8,764 bases of DNA from DATHVR01 sp035461175. GTDB taxonomy: Bacteria; Actinomycetota; Acidimicrobiia; Spongiisociales; ZC4RG35. The DNA lies in the NCBI GenBank assembly GCA_035461175.1, contig DATHVR010000028.1, positions 1 through 8,764 of the forward strand. The letters are read 5' to 3'. The notes under the pieces were generated by a model. The model was given only the letters and a program-made list of their open reading frames with translations, was not told the origin of the DNA and made no database searches. Both the position numbers and the translations under genes were made by a program. This document shows positions 1 to 6,429 of the stretch, in pieces. The first letter of the stretch is position 1; each line of letters begins with the position of its first letter.

Positions 1-1697
1 AGCGAGGGGAGCGCTGGACCGCCACGGAGGCAATGGCGTCGATCGAAGTCCCGAACACGGTCGAGGCCCTCATCGCCTCGAGAGTCGATCGGCTTCCCGA
101 GGATGCCCGGCGAACCGCCAGAGTCGCCTCGGTCGTGGGACGCCGATTTTCCCTTCCCCTGGTCGAGGAGATCGAGGCACCGGAAGACTCTCAGCACGAG
201 ACCCATAGCCGTCTGGGTGTACTCGAGACGCACGGTCTCATCCGGTTGAGCGCCACCCGGCCGCACCTCGAGTACAGCTTCCGTCATGCTCTCGTTCACG
301 AGGTCGTCTACGGGTCGCTGCTCCGCAGCGAACGGCGCCGGCTCCACTCCCGGGTAGGTGAGGCTCTTGAGCGCAGGCATGCCGACCGTCCCGAGGAGAT
401 CGCCGAGACGCTGGGTCACCACTTCGACGAGGCCGAGGATCCGAGGGCGATCGGATACCTGATGGAGGCAGGTCGTCGAGCCCTTGCCCGGTTCGCCAAT
501 CGCGAGGCCTTCTCCTACTTCGAGAGAGCGATCAACCGACTCGATCCGGACGACCAGAGCTCTCTCAGGATCATGGTCGAAGCTGCCCTGGGCCAGGATC
601 GAGCCGGTCTGACCTTCGTCCCTTACCGCCGTCACATTTCGATTCTGGAGGAAGCGCTGCCATCGGGGGCGGCCCTCGGCGACAAGGCCCTGCTGGCCCG
701 GCTCCATCTAGGGCTGGTCCGTTCACGCCTCGAGGCGGGTGAGAGCTACGAGACGAGTCCGGAGCTTCGAGCATCACTCGAGGCGGCCTTCGAGCTGGCC
801 GAGAGTCTCGATGACCCGGAGTTGCGGGCGCGTCCGGCGGCTCACATGGGCGACGTGCGGTTCTACCACGGCGACTTCCAGGGCGCCGTGGACCTCTGGC
901 TGGAGGCGGTTCCCGAGCTCGAACGCTCCGGAAACCTCACCCAGGCGTCGAACTATGCCGCCATGACATCTCGGGCCTATTCGACGATGGGTTACTTCCA
1001 GGAGGCAGAACGATGGCTGGAACGGACTACGGACCTCGCCGAGAGGAGTGGCGATCCCAACGCCGTCCTGGACGCTCAGATCTTCGCGGGGTGGCTGGAA
1101 GCCGATCGGGGCAATCTTGCCAAGGCCCAGGAATTCACCCGCCAGGCCGTGGAGTCCGCCGACGAACTGGGCAACCTGGCCTGTTCACTGCTCGCCAACT
1201 TGCTGGCGGGATCGCAGCAACTCCAGATGGGGGAGGCGGAGTCGGCCGTCACCCATCTCGAGCGAGGGGGAGAGATGGCGACCTACTGCCAGGTCGGTAC
1301 CGACCTCCTCGCTCTGGGGAGGGCGTGGCTGGCCGATGCCAGGGCACGCCTCGGCACTCCCAGCATGGACGAGTTCGATGAGGCACTGGAGGCGGCGCGA
1401 GAGGTGCACAACCCTCTCAATGAGGGCCTGATTCTCCGCCATCGCGCCACGGCACGTCTGTTGGTGCAAGAGCCCGATTGGGAGGCGGCCCTGAGCGACT
1501 TCGAGTCGGCCATCGGGATTTTCGAGAAGACCGGCGCCCGGGCCCACCTCGCCCCCGCGCTGAGGGACTATGGGGCGGCCCTGGAAGTGGCCGGCATGGT
1601 CGAGGACGGTGAGGAAACGCTGCGCCGAGCCCACCGGCTCTTCGAGGAGATGGGCATCACGCCTGAGAACGCTGATGACTCCTCTCAGTCGAGATAA
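1..1697 (+). CDS. ATPase/TPR signalling protein, adenylate-cyclase-associated type, C-terminal part (5' end outside window)
   Basis: The reading frame is open from the left edge (first full codon at base 3) to TAA at 1695-1697, giving 564 residues of a larger protein. The first ATG in frame, at 33, is not a credible start: the residues before it (ERWTATEAM) continue the conserved stretch preceding 'IEVPNTVEALIASRVDRLP', which is typical of the end of the AAA/NACHT-like ATPase domain in multidomain adenylate/guanylate cyclases and LuxR-type regulators. The motif FRHALVHEVVY at in-window residues 93-103, followed by an RxxLH segment, is the usual linker of this family. From about residue 140 to the end the protein is alpha-helical with degenerate TPR repeats (for example around bases 820-930, 940-1060, 1060-1170 and 1420-1530), which normally mediate protein contacts. 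A class III cyclase domain and Walker motifs are expected upstream, but neither is visible, so catalytic function is inference. The gene ends convergently, overlapping the flavoprotein gene by 13 bp. Confidence 0.85.
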   Translation, partial: RGERWTATEAMASIEVPNTVEALIASRVDRLPEDARRTARVASVVGRRFSLPLVEEIEAPEDSQHETHSRLGVLETHGLIRLSATRPHLEYSFRHALVHEVVYGSLLRSERRRLHSRVGEALERRHADRPEEIAETLGHHFDEAEDPRAIGYLMEAGRRALARFANREAFSYFERAINRLDPDDQSSLRIMVEAALGQDRAGLTFVPYRRHISILEEALPSGAALGDKALLARLHLGLVRSRLEAGESYETSPELRASLEAAFELAESLDDPELRARPAAHMGDVRFYHGDFQGAVDLWLEAVPELERSGNLTQASNYAAMTSRAYSTMGYFQEAERWLERTTDLAERSGDPNAVLDAQIFAGWLEADRGNLAKAQEFTRQAVESADELGNLACSLLANLLAGSQQLQMGEAESAVTHLERGGEMATYCQVGTDLLALGRAWLADARARLGTPSMDEFDEALEAAREVHNPLNEGLILRHRATARLLVQEPDWEAALSDFESAIGIFEKTGARAHLAPALRDYGAALEVAGMVEDGEETLRRAHRLFEEMGITPENADDSSQSR

Positions 1698-3094
1698 CCC
1701 GCCGAGGCGTAGGCCGGATCGATGACGGTGCCGGTTCCCCGGGCGTAGGCACCGAGTGCCTCCCCCACACCCCCGTGGAAGGTGGGAAAGGCATAGGTCA
1801 GCCGGCGAAGGCTCGACACCGTGTGGCGTTCCTGGACCGCCAGAGTGAGCAAGCCGAGGACTTCCCCTCCGTGGGGCGCGGCGACCGTGGCTCCGAGCAA
1901 GGTGCCCGTGCTCTCCTCGATGACGAGCTTGATCAGGCCTGGCTGGTCGGTGTCGTGCAGCCAACCCCGGAAGGTTGAAGGGACGTCCTTGTTCGCCACC
2001 GCCACGGCCAGGCCCCGCTCTCTGGCCTGCGCCTCCGTCAGTCCGACCGAAGCTACCTCCGGGTCGGTGAAGGTAACCCGCGGTATGGCCTCGTAGTCGA
2101 TCGGATCCGGGTCCCTGCCGGTCATGTCCGCAGCGATGACTGCGGACTGATGCAGCGCCATGTGGGTGAACATCGCCTTGCCGGTCACGTCTCCCAACGC
2201 CCACGTCGCTTCGCCGGCCCGCATTCTTTCGTCGACCTCGAGGTAGCGAGCGGTGGGATCCAGCCCCACCGTCTCCAGCCCCAGATCCGCGAGAGAGACG
2301 GACCGGCCGGTGGCAACCAGAGTCTTTTCGACCTCGATGTTGGATCCGTCGCCGAGCACCAGTCGGGTACCCGTCTCCACTCGCTCGACCCTGTCTACCG
2401 CCACGCCGAGATGGAGCCGGATCCCTTCGCGCTCGAACACCGTAGCCACCAGATGCGATGCCTCCGGCTCCTCGTTGCCAAGGAGGCGGGATCGGCCTTC
2501 CACCACAGACACTTCCACGCCGAATCGGGCAAAGACCTGCCCCAATTCGCATCCGACCGCTCCCCCGCCGATCACAGCGAGCGAGGCGGGAAGTGCCTCG
2601 GCCGACACCGCTTCACGGGTCGTCCAGAAGTCGACTCCATCCAGACCGGGGATGGGGGGGATCGCCGGCCGGGATCCGGTGGCAACGACGACACCGATCC
2701 GTGCCACAACGGTCTCGTCCCCCACCGCCACCCGTCGGGGACCGACGAGGCGCCCCCGGCCACGAAGCAGAATGCCACCTCTCTCCTCGAATCGGGCCGC
2801 CGCCGGCCCATCGTCCCATCCCCCCGTGGCCTCCTCGCGGATGCGCCGGGCGACCTGCGACCAGTCAGGAACCACCTCCGCCCGCCCTGCCACACCGGCG
2901 AGGCGACGACCCTCGGCAACCAGGTTCGCCGCCCTGATCGCCATCTTGGTGGGGATGCATGCCCAGTAGGGGCATTCACCGCCCACCAGACCGGGTTCGA
3001 TGCCGGCCACCTCCAGTCCAGAGTCGAGCAGCTGGAGGGCCAGATCCTCGCCCCCTGTACCCACGCCAAGGACCCCTACGTCTACTTCAGTCAC
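1685..3094 (-). CDS. Dihydrolipoamide-dehydrogenase-like FAD/NAD(P) disulfide oxidoreductase (lacks His-Glu dyad)
   Basis: This 469-residue flavoprotein has the class I pyridine nucleotide-disulfide oxidoreductase architecture and the family's usual length. An N-terminal FAD Rossmann motif (GVGTGG, residues 10-15) is followed by E33. The redox-active pair C41/C46 lies in GGECPYWACIPTK with the canonical C-x4-C spacing. An ATG motif is at 138-140, the NAD(P) Rossmann motif GGGAVG at 176-181, and E199 ends the second strand, favouring NADH over NADPH. A second FAD contact lies in 'ALGDVTG', and a dimerisation domain follows. In true E3 enzymes the C-terminus reads HPTxxE. Here it reads FPTFHG, so F436 and G441 replace the catalytic His and Glu. 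There is no C-terminal Cys pair or metal-binding domain as in mercuric reductase. Activity is therefore probably a diaphorase, quinone reductase or small-disulfide reductase rather than lipoamide dehydrogenase, and no 2-oxoacid dehydrogenase genes are nearby. The start is GTG, chosen for its strong ribosome-binding site. Confidence 0.88.
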   Translation of the reverse strand: MTEVDVGVLGVGTGGEDLALQLLDSGLEVAGIEPGLVGGECPYWACIPTKMAIRAANLVAEGRRLAGVAGRAEVVPDWSQVARRIREEATGGWDDGPAAARFEERGGILLRGRGRLVGPRRVAVGDETVVARIGVVVATGSRPAIPPIPGLDGVDFWTTREAVSAEALPASLAVIGGGAVGCELGQVFARFGVEVSVVEGRSRLLGNEEPEASHLVATVFEREGIRLHLGVAVDRVERVETGTRLVLGDGSNIEVEKTLVATGRSVSLADLGLETVGLDPTARYLEVDERMRAGEATWALGDVTGKAMFTHMALHQSAVIAADMTGRDPDPIDYEAIPRVTFTDPEVASVGLTEAQARERGLAVAVANKDVPSTFRGWLHDTDQPGLIKLVIEESTGTLLGATVAAPHGGEVLGLLTLAVQERHTVSSLRRLTYAFPTFHGGVGEALGAYARGTGTVIDPAYASAGYLD

Positions 3095-3100
3095 CAGTCA

Positions 3101-3108
3101 CTCCTTCC
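3101..3108 (-). promoter_or_regulatory. Shine-Dalgarno site deciding the GTG start of the flavoprotein
   Basis: On the minus strand GGAAGGAG is followed by six bases (TGACTG) and then GTG at 3094. The AAGGAG core and its spacing are near ideal, which supports the GTG start. The adjacent upstream GTG, 7 nt away within a tandem GTGACTG repeat, is out of frame. Confidence 0.7.
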
Positions 3109-3173
3109 GCCGCCACCCGAACTTAGGCGTCGTTCGAGGAGTGCGCACCGGTAACGTCACCGAAGTCGATCGA

Positions 3174-3188
3174 CGTCCGGAGCGGACG
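3174..3188 (-). other. Short perfect hairpin between the PPOX and flavoprotein genes
   Basis: CGTCCG-GAG-CGGACG forms a 6-bp GC-rich stem with a 3-nt loop. It starts 11 nt past the end of the PPOX gene in its direction of transcription. No T-run follows, so it is at best a weak terminator or an mRNA-stabilising hairpin. In such GC-rich DNA it could also be chance. The rest of the 105-nt gap holds a 10-nt palindrome GTCGATCGAC at 3165-3174 and the flavoprotein Shine-Dalgarno site. I see no clear promoter there. Confidence 0.25.
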
Positions 3189-3199
3189 CCGGTCAGGAT

Positions 3200-3673
3200 T
3201 CACACGACACCTTCTTCGACTAGCGGTGCCGGGAACCCGCCGGTAGCGACGGGACCCCAGCGTTCCGGAGCGAGACGGATCAGCGACTTGCCCTGCCTGA
3301 CCATCGCCTTCCGGTATTCGTCCCAGTCGGGATGCTCACCGCTGATGTTGCGGAAGTACTCGACCAGGCCCTCCACCGCCTCGGGAACGTCGGCCACCGT
3401 GGCGGTCCCATCGACCTGGACCCAGGACCCTCCGAAATCCTCTGACAGGACGACCACCGACGCCTCCGGATTTCGGCGCAGGTTTCGGGTCTTGGCGCGC
3501 TGGGGGTAGGTGGAGATGAGGATGTCGCCGTTGTCGCCCAGGCCCATTGTGACAGGGGATGCCTGCGGCCAGCCGTCCTGACGTCGAGTCAGGAGGATCC
3601 CGTGGTGTCGAGGACGTACGAACTCCTGCAGACCGGTGCGGTCGACCGTGGTGTTGGTGGCGATGGACGGCAT
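3200..3673 (-). CDS. PPOX-fold (pyridoxamine 5'-phosphate oxidase-like) flavin/F420-dependent oxidoreductase
   Basis: This 157-residue protein has the split beta-barrel fold of the PNPOx/FDOR family, resembling actinobacterial 'PPOX class F420-dependent' proteins. Visible landmarks are the N-terminal strand block HHGILLTRRQDGWPQASPV (residues 23-41), the cofactor-phosphate motif STYPQRAKTRNLRRNP (54-69, with K61 and R63), the strand ASVVVLSED, and GSWVQVDGTATV. The length fits the family. Members are typically cytoplasmic homodimers that use F420H2 or FMN to reduce diverse substrates; which cofactor and substrate apply here cannot be read from sequence. The open frame extends to a TTG at 3721, but the ATG at 3673 is preferred: it has AAGGGGAG just upstream and the extra 16 residues are basic and non-conserved. 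The gene follows the ABC permease after 55 nt and precedes the flavoprotein by 105 nt, all on one strand, so co-transcription is possible. Confidence 0.85.
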   Translation of the reverse strand: MPSIATNTTVDRTGLQEFVRPRHHGILLTRRQDGWPQASPVTMGLGDNGDILISTYPQRAKTRNLRRNPEASVVVLSEDFGGSWVQVDGTATVADVPEAVEGLVEYFRNISGEHPDWDEYRKAMVRQGKSLIRLAPERWGPVATGGFPAPLVEEGVV

Positions 3674-3728
3674 GACTCCCCTTCGTCGCTGGATCCCATG
3701 ATCCCCGATCCCGGCAGGCAATCGGATC

Positions 3729-4526
3729 TCAGGCGCTGGCGCCGGAGTAGTTACGCACCCCGTACAGCCAGAAGGCCCGGCTGGCGACGACGCTGATCAC
3801 CGTGACGAGAACCAGGACGCCCAGGGTCCCGAGGGTGAGGCGGCCGGTGAGGGCCTCGGCCGGGACCGTGATCGCCACTCCCAGCGGGACCACCGCCGTC
3901 AGTGCCCCCTGCAGCCACAGCGGATAAACGCGGATCGGCCAGCGGCCGGCGTCGTAGAGGCCGGTGATGAGCTGGGCCATGTCGTCGACGTCGATCAGCC
4001 AGAAGGCGGTGGTGGTGAAGGCCATCCACACGCTGTAGAGGATCAGCGCCCCGCAGATCATCGTGAGCACGAACACGCCGACCTGGAGGGCAGTCAGAGT
4101 CTCGGAGAGGCCGCCCACCGCCCAGCCCAGGACCAGGATTCCGGTGATGACGTCGACCACATTCCAGAACCGGAGTTGGCGGGTCGAGATGAAGAGCTGG
4201 GAATCGACCGGGCGGACCAGAGCGAAATCGAGCTCACCTTCCCGCACCTCATACATGAACGTGAACATGTTCGGCAGCACGAACGTTGCCAGCAGCCCTC
4301 CCAAGAGGATGTGAACCCCCAGCACGGCCAGGAGCTCGGGCTGGCTCCATCCCCGCAGGTCGTCGGTGAAGCCGAACACGAGCTGGATTGCCACCAGTCC
4401 GGTCACCAATCGCACCGCCGACTCGACCAGTTGGAGCACGAAGTTGAGGCGGTACTGGATCTCGTACTGGGCGCCCAGGCGCCAGTGGACCAGAGTGATC
4501 CCGAGGGAGTGGATCAGAAGCCTCAT
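3729..4526 (-). CDS. ABC-2 type exporter permease 2 (COG3694/DUF990-like)
   Basis: This 265-residue membrane protein has about six hydrophobic segments, for example residues 28-50, 65-87, 127-142, 149-170 and 225-255. It matches the ABC-2 family permeases that form the second membrane subunit in three-gene exporters. Characteristic elements are the loop VREGELDFALVRPVDSQLF after the second membrane region and the C-terminal YSGASA, close to the YSSAS ending common in this family. The ATG at 4526 overlaps the stop of permease 1 (ATGA), indicating translational coupling. A GTG extension to 4601 is rejected because its sequence is arginine/glycine-rich and non-conserved and would overlap permease 1 deeply. 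It presumably forms a heterodimer with permease 1, driven by the ATPase encoded first in the cassette. The substrate is unknown. Confidence 0.88.
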   Translation of the reverse strand: MRLLIHSLGITLVHWRLGAQYEIQYRLNFVLQLVESAVRLVTGLVAIQLVFGFTDDLRGWSQPELLAVLGVHILLGGLLATFVLPNMFTFMYEVREGELDFALVRPVDSQLFISTRQLRFWNVVDVITGILVLGWAVGGLSETLTALQVGVFVLTMICGALILYSVWMAFTTTAFWLIDVDDMAQLITGLYDAGRWPIRVYPLWLQGALTAVVPLGVAITVPAEALTGRLTLGTLGVLVLVTVISVVASRAFWLYGVRNYSGASA

Positions 4527-5323
4527 GTCCCCACCGCCGTGAACTTGCGCAGCGCCGCCCGCCAGACGAGCACGATTCCGGTTCCGGTGATGCCGACCCA
4601 CAAGAGCTGGATGCCGAGCCCCGACCAGATCTCAGAGACCGATCGCTGACCGATCAGGATCTCGATCGGGAACAGAAACGTCCACTGAAACGGCAACCAG
4701 GCCGAGACGGTCTGGACCCATTGGGGCATGACCGCCATCGGCACCAGGCGTCCCGACAGCAGCAACTCCATCGCCACCACCACCTCGACCAGGGCCTGGG
4801 CGCGGGTGGTCCAGAAGCTGACCAACCCCAGGATCCAGAGCACGTTGAAACGAACGACGTAGCCGGCCCAGGCCGCAATGAAGAAGGTCACCATCTCCAG
4901 CGGGGTGGGCGACAGATCGGGACGAAACAGCAGCACCAGGAACAGCGCCACCGGAATCCAGACGATGATCCACACCACCTTGGCCCCGGCCATACCCGCC
5001 AGTTGGCGGTGATAGGGAGTGACCGGGTGGAGCAGGTCGTTGGAGATGCGGCCGGATCGGACCCACCAGTCCCATGCCCCGGGAGCGAGAGCGAGGTTGA
5101 ACACCCGCACCAGCGTCCACACGATGTAATAGGAGGTGAACTCGTCCACCCCGTAGCCTCCCACCGGCCCGGAGGCCTCGGCCACCGTCCGCCACACGAT
5201 CAGGTACACGATCGGTTCGATCAGAAACCCGAGGATGCTGATGAAAGCTGCCCCCCGGTACTGCGCCTGGCGTTGCATCGACATGCGCGCCTCGATGGCG
5301 TACACCGGCAGCAGGTTCCTCAT
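4523..5323 (-). CDS. ABC-2 type exporter permease 1 (COG4587-like)
   Basis: This 266-residue protein has about six membrane segments, roughly residues 24-45, 62-80, 114-133, 142-168, 175-195 and 230-255. It has a short cytoplasmic N-terminus beginning MRNLLPVYAIEARMSMQ. The motif SGRLVPMAVMPQWVQ followed by LPFQW and FPIEILIG is typical of ABC-2 permeases, where the last extracellular loop and re-entrant region lie. Size matches the usual 260-270 residues. The ATG at 5321-5323 overlaps the ATPase stop codon (ATGA), and no good Shine-Dalgarno lies upstream, so translation probably depends on coupling to the ATPase gene. It is the middle member of an ATPase-permease-permease cassette. Nothing in the protein identifies the transported molecule. 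Confidence 0.9.
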   Translation of the reverse strand: MRNLLPVYAIEARMSMQRQAQYRGAAFISILGFLIEPIVYLIVWRTVAEASGPVGGYGVDEFTSYYIVWTLVRVFNLALAPGAWDWWVRSGRISNDLLHPVTPYHRQLAGMAGAKVVWIIVWIPVALFLVLLFRPDLSPTPLEMVTFFIAAWAGYVVRFNVLWILGLVSFWTTRAQALVEVVVAMELLLSGRLVPMAVMPQWVQTVSAWLPFQWTFLFPIEILIGQRSVSEIWSGLGIQLLWVGITGTGIVLVWRAALRKFTAVGT

Positions 5324-6327
5324 GGCAGTGTGGAAGCCTCTTCCTCCGCAGCCGTCTCGTCACCGGAGGCGAAGGTCCGCTCGATCACATCCTCGATAGG
5401 CGGGTCCTCGATGCTCAGGTCGAGCACGTCGAAGTCAGCCAGCAGGCGGGCGGCGGTGGCGGCGACCTGGCCTCGGGCTACCGACAGGATCGCCTTGCCT
5501 CCCTCCAACGAGGCCACGTGCCCGTAGGAGCCGAGGTCGGGTAGCTCGCCGCCGACGCTGACTGTGATGGTCTTCTCGGCACCGAACCGCTTGCTCAGAT
5601 CCGCCAGGTCACCGTCGAAGAGGAGGGCGCCGTGGTGGATGACGATCACCCGCTCGCACAGGGCGGTGACGTCGGCCATGTAGTGGCTGGTGAGGAGGAT
5701 CGTCGCACCCTCATCCGCTGCGTAGGACGCCACGAACGACCGGATCCGCTTCTGCATGCCCAGGTCGAGGCCCAGGGTGGGCTCATCCAGGAACAGCACC
5801 GGCGGGGCAGGCAGGAGGGCGGCCAGGATCTCGACCTTCATCCGCTCCCCCAGCGATAGGTTGCGCACCGGCTTGGTGAGGAGGTCACCGACGTCGAGTA
5901 GTTCGGTGAACCGCTCCCGCCGCTGCACGTAGTCGGGCTTGGGGATGTTGTAGATCGCCCGCCGGACGTCGAGTGAGTCGGCCACCGGCAGGTCCCACTG
6001 GAGGCTGTTGCGGTTACCCATGATCAGAGCCACCTGCGACAGGAACTCGGGGTCGCGGTCGGAGGGATTGAATCCCAGCACCTCCGCGCGTCCACCGGTC
6101 GGGTAGAGCAACCCGGACAGCATCTTCAGCGTGGTGGTCTTGCCGGCACCGTTGGGGCCGAGGAACCCCACCACCTCACCTGCCTCGAGCGAGAAACTCA
6201 CCTCACGCACCGCCTCCACCATCCGGTACTCGCGATGGAAGAGGGAGCGCACAGAGTTCAGGAAGCCCTCCTGGCGCACCGGCACCTTGAAGGTCTTGCT
6301 GAGATCCTCGACGACGACAGACGACAA
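5320..6327 (-). CDS. ABC-2 type exporter ATP-binding protein (COG4586-like)
   Basis: This 335-residue ATPase powers the adjacent permeases. Motifs in order are: an N-terminal extension (residues 1-37) typical of this subfamily; Walker A GPNGAGKTT at 57-65; the Q-loop region MGNRNSLQWDLP at 103-114; signature LSLGER at 157-162; Walker B VLFLDEP at 177-183 with catalytic E182; D-loop LGLD; and H-loop H215 in TSHYMADV. A C-terminal regulatory region of about 95 residues follows. At the Q-loop position many relatives have MGQ or FGQ, whereas this one has N105. The start codon is TTG (6325-6327), supported by GGAGGAA seven bases upstream and by the conserved start VVVEDLSKTF. The gene leads the ABC operon and is divergent from the acyl-CoA dehydrogenase gene, with 102 bp between them. 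Confidence 0.93.
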   Translation of the reverse strand: MSSVVVEDLSKTFKVPVRQEGFLNSVRSLFHREYRMVEAVREVSFSLEAGEVVGFLGPNGAGKTTTLKMLSGLLYPTGGRAEVLGFNPSDRDPEFLSQVALIMGNRNSLQWDLPVADSLDVRRAIYNIPKPDYVQRRERFTELLDVGDLLTKPVRNLSLGERMKVEILAALLPAPPVLFLDEPTLGLDLGMQKRIRSFVASYAADEGATILLTSHYMADVTALCERVIVIHHGALLFDGDLADLSKRFGAEKTITVSVGGELPDLGSYGHVASLEGGKAILSVARGQVAATAARLLADFDVLDLSIEDPPIEDVIERTFASGDETAAEEEASTLP

Positions 6328-6332
6328 GAAGA

Positions 6333-6339
6333 TTCCTCC
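6333..6339 (-). promoter_or_regulatory. Strong Shine-Dalgarno site for the TTG start of the ABC ATPase
   Basis: On the minus strand GGAGGAA is followed by TCTTC and then TTG. This places GGAGG seven bases before the start codon. It is the best ribosome-binding site in the window and decides the non-ATG start. Confidence 0.75.
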
Positions 6340-6417
6340 GGGTCGCGCTCAAGTCTGACACCCCCACCCGACAGATGCGGGGCCATTTCTCGAAAGGGAG
6401 ATTCCGGTTCGGGGACG

Positions 6418-6423
6418 TACAGT
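6418..6423 (+). promoter_or_regulatory. Candidate -10 element of a leaderless acyl-CoA dehydrogenase transcript
   Basis: TACAGT fits the actinobacterial -10 pattern TAnnnT and ends six bases before the ATG at 6430. That spacing would place transcription initiation at or next to the start codon. No convincing Shine-Dalgarno precedes the ATG (only GGCGGG directly adjacent), which agrees with a leaderless mRNA. No clear -35 hexamer is seen. Confidence 0.45.
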
Positions 6424-6429
6424 GGCGGG

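Noticed and set aside
1185..2552. 455-codon open frame on the minus strand spanning two genes
   Set aside because: It is Arg/Gly-rich with no recognisable domain, and it runs across the TPR gene and the flavoprotein gene in another frame. It is a shadow of high-GC codon bias.
1685..3094. Mercuric reductase for the flavoprotein
   Set aside because: It has the CxxxxC disulfide fold but no C-terminal Cys pair, no N-terminal metal-binding domain and no mer genes nearby.
3095..3101. Tandem GTGACTG heptamer next to the flavoprotein start
   Set aside because: There are two copies only, one including the start codon; probably chance.
2150..3154. 334-codon plus-strand open frame antisense to the flavoprotein
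   Set aside because: It is His/Arg/Pro-rich and low complexity. The minus-strand frame has clear FAD, NAD and disulfide motifs.
3691..3704. GGATC-CCAT-GATCC hairpin between permease 2 and the PPOX gene as a terminator
   Set aside because: The stem is only 5 bp with no T-run; it is too weak to call.
4721..5527. 268-codon plus-strand open frame antisense to the ABC genes
   Set aside because: His/Gln/Asp-rich antisense of membrane protein codons, with no domain.
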